DNA of 11,805 nucleotides from Planctomycetaceae bacterium (GTDB taxonomy: Bacteria > Planctomycetota > Planctomycetia > Pirellulales > UBA1268): the NCBI GenBank assembly GCA_009691925.1, contig SIAG01000089.1:1-11805 (forward strand), read 5' to 3'. Shown piece by piece: positions 7,266-11,805 of the stretch; position 1 is the first letter of the stretch; each line of letters begins with the position of its first letter. A model generated the notes under the pieces. That model did no database searches. It worked only from the letters and a program-made list of their open reading frames with translations, and was not told the origin of the DNA. A program made the position numbers and the translations under genes.

Positions 7266-7631
7266 ATGCCCCACTTCCATATCCAGGGCGATTCTGACGC
7301 CTTCGACGATGCCGTAAATGTCGAGGTTCAGGGGGAATTGAGCGCTTGGGGCTTCGTCACCGCGGAGCGGATCGACGAGAAGACCGTCCTCCTCACCGAG
7401 GTGCCGCTGGCTGATCTCCAGAGCTATGACGGCATCCTCTTCCAGGTCGAATACGAGGAGGCGGGGGAGGATGGCGAGGACTCGATCGTACTCCGTCAGG
7501 TGCAGATGTTCTTCTGGCCGTGGGATGACGACGAGGAGTTCGACGACGAGGACGGGGACGAGGACGGGGTCGACGAGGACGGGGTCGACGAGGACGGGGT
7601 CGACGGCGACAGCAACGGCTCGATCACGTAG
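7266..7631 (+). CDS. Small acidic protein with C-terminal DEDGV repeats
   Basis: Unrecognised 121-residue protein, probably cytoplasmic as no signal peptide or membrane segment is visible. Residues 1-85 look like a compact alpha/beta domain (MPHFHIQGDSDAFDDAVNV, then FVTAERIDEKTVLLTEV and a strand ending VQMFFWPW). From about residue 88 to the end the chain is almost all Asp, Glu and Gly, ending in DEDGV tandem repeats and a short Ser/Thr tail. Such a tail could bind divalent cations or basic partners; this is inference from composition. The start at 7266 is supported by GAGGA (7251-7255) 10 bases upstream; the in-frame extension to 7188 lacks a ribosome-binding site. The stop is 8 bases from the stop of the convergent TPR-redoxin gene. 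Confidence 0.77.
   Translation: MPHFHIQGDSDAFDDAVNVEVQGELSAWGFVTAERIDEKTVLLTEVPLADLQSYDGILFQVEYEEAGEDGEDSIVLRQVQMFFWPWDDDEEFDDEDGDEDGVDEDGVDEDGVDGDSNGSIT
7545..7601 (+). repeat. 15-bp in-frame tandem repeat encoding DEDGV
   Basis: Three identical copies of GACGAGGACGGGGTC occupy 7557-7571, 7572-7586 and 7587-7601. A 12-base imperfect copy (7545-7556) lies directly before them. As 15 is a multiple of three, gain or loss of copies changes tail length without shifting the frame. Perfect DNA identity suggests recent slippage. Confidence 0.9.
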
Positions 7632-7637
7632 CCGTCG
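7601..7637. terminator. Weak hairpin at the convergent gene ends
   Basis: ACGGCT (7615-7620) pairs with AGCCGT (7630-7635) over a 9-base loop; alternatively CGACGGC (7601-7607) pairs with GCCGTCG (7631-7637). It covers the ends of two convergent genes and could act in both directions, but there is no T-run on either strand. Confidence 0.22.
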
Positions 7638-7639
7638 GC

Positions 7640-10021
7640 TCACCGCCGCAGCAGGCACTCCGGGCTTTCGGGGATCGTCAGGAGCCGGCGCGTCTCCTCG
7701 AGGAGGAAGTCGGGGAGCATGAACGGCTCGTAGCCGACATGCTGCCAGCGCATCCTCCCGTCGGCAGCAACGAAGCAGGTGGCGTGGAGCGGCTTTCCCT
7801 CGAAATCATCCCAGGCGTCGAGGGCGCGGAAAGCCGCTCCGTCGGTGGCCGAATGAACCGGGAAGGGGAGCGTCTGGCCGGACTCGCGGATGTCGGTCGG
7901 GGAGTCGGTACTCACGATCACGACCGGCAGCCCTGCCATCTCAAACTCGGCCGCCTTCGCGACGAACGCCTTCACCTGCTCATTGCAGTGGGTGCAGGCC
8001 TTGCCGAGGGTGAGGATCAGGACATGCGGCCGACCGCGGAGCGTCGCGGCCGACACCGGCTCCCCCGCGCTGCTAACAGCGCTCCATTCCCCCGCCTGCC
8101 ACGCCTGCCACTGCGCGGGCCCGAGCGTGGCCAGATCGAGGCGCACGCCGGTATCCGTGGCCGCGGGGGCGGGGACGCGCCAATCGCCGGAGACGCCGGC
8201 CGCCTCGGCTACTCCCGCGAGGCGCCGCAGCGCCGGCAGATCGGGGTCGGCGTGGCCGGCGAGCTTCCGGACTTCCTGGAAAGTGGCCAGCGCCTCGTCA
8301 CGGCGGCCGGCGCTCCACTCCATCCAGGCCTGAAGCGCGCGGGGGGCGAGTTGCTGCGGCTCACTGTCGGCGAGCCCCTTGGCGAGCTCGCAGGCTTTGG
8401 CGGGATCGCCGAGCGCGAGATGGAGCGGCGCCAGGCGGCGTTTGTCGAGCTCGCCGACCTCGGGGAGGAGTGCCTTAGCCTCCTCGGTGCGGCCGTGGGC
8501 GAGGTGATCCCGCAGACGGAGCTCGGCCAGCGGTCGCCGCAGCGACTCGATCTTCTCCGAGATTGGCTGCATTGCGTCGGCCATCGCCTTGGAGATCTCG
8601 GCTGCCGACTGGTTTTTCCCGCGCGCGGCTGTCTCGGCCGTGGCGGCAGCGTCGGTCCGCTCGGTCCGAAGCCGGGCTTCGATCGCCGCCAGCCGCCCGA
8701 GCGCCGCTCCCCCGGCGTCGCGGTCCCCGCGGCCGTAGCCGGCCAGGGCGAGGAGTTGCTCGCGCCGCCATTGGTCGTCGAACTCGCGCCCCGGCTCGAG
8801 GTAGGGGGTGTCGGCGAGGCAGGCAGCCACGTCCCACAGCTCCCACATCAGAATCGTCTCGAAGAGCCGGTCGCGGCCATACTGCCAGGCGCTGCCGTTC
8901 TCGTCGAAGATCTGGGCCGGATCGGGCTTCACTTCCTTCGAGCGCGGGATCCGCGGCAGCGCCACGAGATTCGCGGCGATCGCCAGCCCCTCGCGAGCCC
9001 GGCCGACATGGTTGAGCGTGCGGATAAGCCACTCGCTGTTGTGGGCGAAGTTGTGGATCTGATCGGGGTAGAGATGGGCGCGGAGCATCTGGGCATGGTC
9101 GACGCGGGCCGCCGCCTCCTGCTGCCAGGCCGCATCCTGCCAACGCTTCAGTTCGGAGTAGGTGTGCCCCGGCATGTGCCACATGTGGGCGATGCCGGGG
9201 GCCGACTGACCGCACTGGGCCGCCGAACGGAGGGCCTCGGCGGGGCGCGAGCCGTCCCACAAGTGAATGAGATAGTGGTGGATCGGATGGAGCGGCGTCT
9301 TGGCGAGCACCTGGAGGGCGAGAGCGTCGATCGCCAGCGGGCTGGTCACCGCCAGCCCCACGCGGCTCTTGTTCCACCAGGAAAAGGCGACGAGGAACGC
9401 CCGGGCCTCGAGATCGTCGGGATGGTCGAGGGCGATCTTCTCAACCGCCGCGAGAAACTCCGCGGCATGCGCCTTCCGCTCGGCGTCGTCCTTCTTCTCG
9501 GCGAAGAGCTTCCGCGCGGCCTCGATCCAGCCCTTCTCGCGCGGCGTGGCGGCGTCGAACGCCGGCCCGGTGGCGCGGGCGATGATCTGCCGGGCCCGGG
9601 CCTCGTTCTGGATGTTCGCCATCGCCATCCCCCAGTGGGCCATGACGCAGGCCGGGTCGATCTGGAGGACCGTGCGGAACGACCGCTCCGCCTCCCAGTA
9701 CCAAAAGCCGTGGAGCTGTCCGACCCCCTGCTCGAAATAGGCCTGGGCCTCTGGCGACGTGGTCGTAATGGGTAAGCGGACAACACCGCAGCCCGGCGTG
9801 AGGGGGAGCCGGCGCCGCGGCCCCTCGGAGAAGCTCTCGCCATGGAGGGAGTGGCCCGGGCTCGGCGCGGCAGCCGGGGCAGTCGCAGTCGCCGGCGCGT
9901 CGTCGGCGCGGCCGCTGGTCGTCGACGCCGACAGCGATGCCGCGATGAGCAAGGGAAAAGCCACCGCAGCGAGGGAGGGGCGGTGTGAGATTCGTGCCAA
10001 CGGTGTGGTAGAGGTGAGCAT
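7640..10021 (-). CDS. Exported TPR protein fused to a C-terminal thioredoxin-like (redoxin) domain
   Basis: Predicted secreted or periplasmic protein of 793 residues. An N-terminal signal peptide (hydrophobic core about 17-34, likely cleavage near residue 39, SGRADD) starts at the ATG at 10021; the in-frame extension to 10126 would bury this signal. Residues 88-600 form a helical TPR region of the type beginning LHGFWYWEAERSFRTVLQ (103-120), with conserved His-rich stretches HPIHHYLIH (245-253), HMWHMPGHTY (279-288) and IHNFAHN (322-328). Residues about 655-785 are a thioredoxin-like domain of the AhpC/TSA-redoxin type: RGRPHVLIL, then CTHC (676-679), VVIVSTDS (700-707) and DGRMRWQHVGY. The CxxC argues for a thiol-disulfide or cytochrome-maturation-like activity rather than a one-cysteine peroxiredoxin. 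Residues 440-490 are Ala/Glu-rich and may be coiled. Domain assignment is firm; substrate is unknown. It is divergent from the DTW gene. Confidence 0.92.
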   Translation of the reverse strand: MLTSTTPLARISHRPSLAAVAFPLLIAASLSASTTSGRADDAPATATAPAAAPSPGHSLHGESFSEGPRRRLPLTPGCGVVRLPITTTSPEAQAYFEQGVGQLHGFWYWEAERSFRTVLQIDPACVMAHWGMAMANIQNEARARQIIARATGPAFDAATPREKGWIEAARKLFAEKKDDAERKAHAAEFLAAVEKIALDHPDDLEARAFLVAFSWWNKSRVGLAVTSPLAIDALALQVLAKTPLHPIHHYLIHLWDGSRPAEALRSAAQCGQSAPGIAHMWHMPGHTYSELKRWQDAAWQQEAAARVDHAQMLRAHLYPDQIHNFAHNSEWLIRTLNHVGRAREGLAIAANLVALPRIPRSKEVKPDPAQIFDENGSAWQYGRDRLFETILMWELWDVAACLADTPYLEPGREFDDQWRREQLLALAGYGRGDRDAGGAALGRLAAIEARLRTERTDAAATAETAARGKNQSAAEISKAMADAMQPISEKIESLRRPLAELRLRDHLAHGRTEEAKALLPEVGELDKRRLAPLHLALGDPAKACELAKGLADSEPQQLAPRALQAWMEWSAGRRDEALATFQEVRKLAGHADPDLPALRRLAGVAEAAGVSGDWRVPAPAATDTGVRLDLATLGPAQWQAWQAGEWSAVSSAGEPVSAATLRGRPHVLILTLGKACTHCNEQVKAFVAKAAEFEMAGLPVVIVSTDSPTDIRESGQTLPFPVHSATDGAAFRALDAWDDFEGKPLHATCFVAADGRMRWQHVGYEPFMLPDFLLEETRRLLTIPESPECLLRR

Positions 10022-10213
10022 GGAAAAAGCATACCTTCGCGTTGAATCGCCCGGGGAAATGTCTTGACCTCCGTGCGCTCGGGTGGGGTGTGACGAGCGG
10101 CGCGAAGCAAAAGCGCAGACGACCAATTTTTGTGCTCTGGACGAAACCTGCCGAATTCAGTGAGATATCGTCGTCGAGCTTCTTTGATTCCGCACCACGC
10201 TTTTCCTCTCTCC

Positions 10214-10223
10214 TCGACGTCGA
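10214..10223. repeat. 10-bp palindrome TCGACGTCGA
   Basis: A perfect palindrome in the divergent promoter region, 4 bases before the stem-loop at 10228-10246. The pair could form an operator area; unproven. Confidence 0.3.
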
Positions 10224-10227
10224 CATT

Positions 10228-10246
10228 CGTTCTTCCGGGGAGAACG
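10228..10246. promoter_or_regulatory. Inverted repeat CGTTCT-N7-AGAACG, possible operator
   Basis: CGTTCT (10228-10233) and AGAACG (10241-10246) are perfect inverted arms. As RNA the stem can extend to 8 pairs including one G-U. It is the clearest dyad in the 438-base divergent region and resembles the size of a dimeric repressor site, but no regulator gene is nearby. Confidence 0.35.
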
Positions 10247-10448
10247 TCGATTGCCTGCCGTTCTTCCGCGTTTTTTGCTTGCCCGCCGGTCATCTCACCT
10301 TTCCACCCTCCCGCCAACTTTTCTCCTCTGCCGATCTACGCCCGTCGGCGGCACATCCGGCTTCATTCTGCCCTGACAATCGGAGTGTCTGGTGTGCCGT
10401 CGGCGGCCGTTTTTCTCTCTCCCCGATCGACGCCCCCTGCGAAGGATC

Positions 10449-10454
10449 GAGGAG
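10449..10454 (+). promoter_or_regulatory. Shine-Dalgarno GAGGAG deciding the DTW start
   Basis: GAGGAG ends 5 bases before the ATG at 10460. It supports this start over an in-frame ATG at 10130, whose extra 110 codons are Ser/Pro/Arg-rich and unlike the family. Confidence 0.65.
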
Positions 10455-10459
10455 CCGGC

Positions 10460-11185
10460 ATGGCACGGAGCGTCGTTCTCGCTGGGGCAAAGCGTTGCGA
10501 GGGATGCCGACTGCCGCCGCGGTGGTGCGTCTGCGGGGCGTTGCCGAAGGTCGACACTGGTGTGGCCGTCGACATCCTCATCCACCGCCGCGAGCAGTGG
10601 CGGCCGTCGAGCACCGGGGCGCTTTTGGCCCGCTCGATCCGTGGCGCGCGGCTCCATGTCCACCGCCCCGATCCGCACTGCCGTCAGGCCCCCGCGCTGC
10701 CGGCAGCGCTGCTGCGGCCGGACCACGTCTGCTGGGTGCTCCATCCCCAAGGGGACTCGATCGCCGATGAGTGCCCCCCCGCTCCCAGCGCACAGCCGAG
10801 GCAGGTGGTGCTCCTCGATGGCAACTGGCGCGAGGCGGGCGAAATGCTCCGGCTCATCAACGCCGCGGCGGGCGCGGCCGGCCGGGAGGGGAGCGCAGCG
10901 CTCCGCGTCGTCCGCCTCCCCGCGGGCGTGGCGGGGCGCTTCTGGATCCGCGAGGCCCCCGCGCCGGGGCAGCTTGCGACCGCCGAGGCCTGTGGGGCGA
11001 TCCTAGGATTGCTCGGAGAATCCGCCGCCGCTGAGCGGCTCCGGCTCCACTTTGAGTTGCATGTCTGGGCGACACTCCGGGCTCGCGGCAAGGTCGACCG
11101 GGCCGGGGACTATCTGGCCGGATCGCCCCTCCTCGCGGCGGCCCCCGCGCTCCTGGCGGCGCTCGCGACCCGCCGGCCGGAGTGA
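10460..11185 (+). CDS. DTW-domain protein, predicted tRNA-uridine aminocarboxypropyltransferase
   Basis: Predicted cytoplasmic tRNA-modifying enzyme of 241 residues. DTW-domain proteins such as E. coli TapT transfer the 3-amino-3-carboxypropyl group of S-adenosylmethionine to uridine, making acp3U in tRNA. Visible signatures: the N-terminal Cys cluster C13-x2-C16-x6-C23-x-C25 around RLPPRWCVC, IHRREQWRPSSTG (41-53), LHPQGDS (94-100), the name-giving motif as LLDGNWREA (118-126), the ATAEA segment (173-177) and the C-terminal RLHFELHVWA helix. Length is normal for the family. The central motif reads DGNW where the family usually has DGTW, a Thr-to-Asn change in the signature; whether activity survives is unknown. 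The gene stands alone with a 438-base region upstream; the DUF2147-like gene follows after 104 bases. Confidence 0.9.
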   Translation: MARSVVLAGAKRCEGCRLPPRWCVCGALPKVDTGVAVDILIHRREQWRPSSTGALLARSIRGARLHVHRPDPHCRQAPALPAALLRPDHVCWVLHPQGDSIADECPPAPSAQPRQVVLLDGNWREAGEMLRLINAAAGAAGREGSAALRVVRLPAGVAGRFWIREAPAPGQLATAEACGAILGLLGESAAAERLRLHFELHVWATLRARGKVDRAGDYLAGSPLLAAAPALLAALATRRPE

Positions 11186-11275
11186 CGGGGGCTGACGGGG
11201 GGGCAAAGAAAGTGGAGTTGCCGCCGTGCCGGGAACTTCCCTACTTCTCTTTCCGTCATCCCCCCCACTCCAGCC

Positions 11276-11280
11276 AAGGA
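11276..11280 (+). promoter_or_regulatory. Shine-Dalgarno AAGGA deciding the DUF2147-like start
   Basis: AAGGA lies 9 bases before the ATG at 11290. The hydrophobic signal peptide begins directly after this ATG, so the in-frame start at 11182 is unlikely. Confidence 0.6.
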
Positions 11281-11289
11281 CCCGCGCCC

Positions 11290-11709
11290 ATGCAGCGCTT
11301 AAGTTTCGTCAGGATCATCGCTTCGGTCGGGATCGCTGCCGGGATGCTTGCCGCCGGAGTTGTCTCGGCCACGCCGGCCGTGGCGGCCCCGCCAGTGCAG
11401 CAGGGGGCCGGCGACGCAGTCGTCGGTGATTGGCGGCCGAACGATCAGGACCTGACGGTGCGGATCTTCGCCAATAACGGCCAGTATCTCGGCGCGATCG
11501 TCAAGGCGCCCGATCCGCAGATGATCAACCGGGAGTTGATCCGCGGCCTCGCCTTCGATCCGGCGATGGGGGTCTGGCACGGCGAGGTGTTTGCCATCAA
11601 GCAGGGGAAGTTCATGCCGATGACGATCCGCATGACCCCGGCCGGGTTCGACATGGTTGCCGGAAGTGGTGTCTTTTCCAAGACGATGAACTGGGTCCGC
11701 GCCCAGTAG
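11290..11709 (+). CDS. Small secreted DUF2147-like protein
   Basis: Predicted exported protein of 139 residues. The N-terminus has a positive start (MQRLSFVR), a hydrophobic stretch (about 9-27) and Ala-rich cleavage sites near residue 32 (AVAAPP), a typical signal peptide. The mature part follows the DUF2147 pattern of a small beta-barrel-like domain: VVGDWRPND, TVRIFANNGQYLGAIV, GLAFDPAMGVWHGEVF, then PMTIRMTPAGFDMVAGSGVF and the closing TMNWVRA. The Asp-Asn-Pro-type loop of many DUF2147 members is reduced here. The biochemical role of the family is not known; a ligand-binding envelope role is only a suggestion. It follows the DTW gene on the same strand and converges on the beta-barrel gene with 16 bases between stops. 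Confidence 0.78.
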   Translation: MQRLSFVRIIASVGIAAGMLAAGVVSATPAVAAPPVQQGAGDAVVGDWRPNDQDLTVRIFANNGQYLGAIVKAPDPQMINRELIRGLAFDPAMGVWHGEVFAIKQGKFMPMTIRMTPAGFDMVAGSGVFSKTMNWVRAQ

Positions 11710-11725
11710 CGAATCGGCCCCGGCG

Positions 11726-11805
11726 TCAAAACTGGTATTCAAATCCCAGATTCAGCCCCTGCCCCCCAAAGTCGGTCGTCCGCAGGTTGTAGGCGGGGGC
11801 TGCCG
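11726..11805 (-). CDS. C-terminal end of a probable outer-membrane beta-barrel protein (partial)
   Basis: The right edge cuts this gene; only the last 25 codons and the stop (complement of 11726-11728) are visible. Read from the minus strand, the end is NLRTTDFGGQGLNLGFEYQF. Alternating hydrophobic residues and a terminal Phe preceded by Tyr-Gln fit the final transmembrane strand of an outer-membrane beta-barrel. Planctomycete outer-membrane proteins often end in a similar GFEY-aromatic strand. The fragment is short, so the barrel call is tentative and no family is assigned. Codon use and G/C third positions agree with coding. It converges with the DUF2147-like gene. Confidence 0.55.
   Translation of the reverse strand, partial: AAPAYNLRTTDFGGQGLNLGFEYQF

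Larger units (their letters stand above)
10022..10459. other. 438-base divergent intergenic region, no gene seen
   Basis: It lies between the start codons of the TPR-redoxin gene (minus) and the DTW gene (plus), so it should hold both promoters. It is visibly richer in A/T and in pyrimidine runs than the flanking genes, notably 10195-10330. Open frames running through it are Arg/Ser/Pro-rich and not protein-like. No tRNA or known riboswitch was recognised. On the minus strand TATGCT (10033-10028) is -10-like, but it is only 6 bases from the ATG and has no good -35. Confidence 0.6.

Noticed and set aside
7545..7601. Tandem repeats as a possible CRISPR array
   Set aside because: Units are 15 bp, adjacent without spacers, and in frame within a coding sequence.
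7739..9775. Plus-strand open frame (678 codons) opposite the TPR-redoxin gene
   Set aside because: Low-complexity Arg/Gly/Leu-rich product without motifs; the minus strand has a signal peptide, TPRs and a CxxC redoxin domain.
10130..10459. N-terminal extension of the DTW protein
   Set aside because: The 110 extra codons are Ser/Pro/Arg-rich and outside the family's normal length; GAGGAG marks the ATG at 10460.
11218..11247. TTGCCG / TACTTC as a promoter for the DUF2147-like gene
   Set aside because: The -10 half matches the consensus at only two positions.

Overview
The window looks like chromosomal DNA from a planctomycete, probably of the Pirellulales type. The evidence is very high GC with strong G/C at third codon positions, a caspase-like protease next to a membrane-anchored Ser/Thr kinase with the C-terminal helical domain common in planctomycete kinases, an N-terminal LEPR-XLL-type motif (LEALEDRRIL) on a large surface beta-helix protein, and a TPR-redoxin fusion. 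No rRNA, tRNA, CRISPR array, insertion sequence, integrase or phage gene was seen. The assignment rests on protein signatures read by eye; no search was run.

Left part (1-3396, + strand): the 3' part of a WD40-linked caspase-family (C14) protease gene, cut by the left edge, overlaps by 4 bases (GTGA) a Ser/Thr kinase gene with its own Shine-Dalgarno. They are almost certainly co-transcribed and translationally coupled. The kinase has a cytoplasmic catalytic domain, one membrane span and an extracytoplasmic helical repeat domain, so the pair could form a membrane-linked kinase/protease signalling unit.

Middle part (3397-7631, + strand): a 133-base gap with a terminator-like hairpin precedes a 1005-residue beta-helix surface protein. 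Its C-terminal half is built on a regular 46-residue (two-coil) repeat. A 164-residue membrane protein follows, then a 121-residue acidic protein with a 15-bp in-frame tandem repeat. Both are of unknown function.

Right part (7640-11805): a 793-residue exported TPR-redoxin fusion on the minus strand converges on the acidic gene with only 8 bases between stop codons. A 438-base non-coding region separates it from a divergent DTW-domain gene (predicted tRNA aminocarboxypropyltransferase) with a variant DGNW motif. A small secreted DUF2147-like protein follows. The right edge cuts a minus-strand gene of which only the last 25 codons are visible; these look like the C-terminal strand of an outer-membrane beta-barrel.

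The most system-like element is the coupled caspase-kinase pair. The remaining genes look like ordinary planctomycete housekeeping, envelope and hypothetical genes, and nothing in the sequence ties them functionally to that pair.
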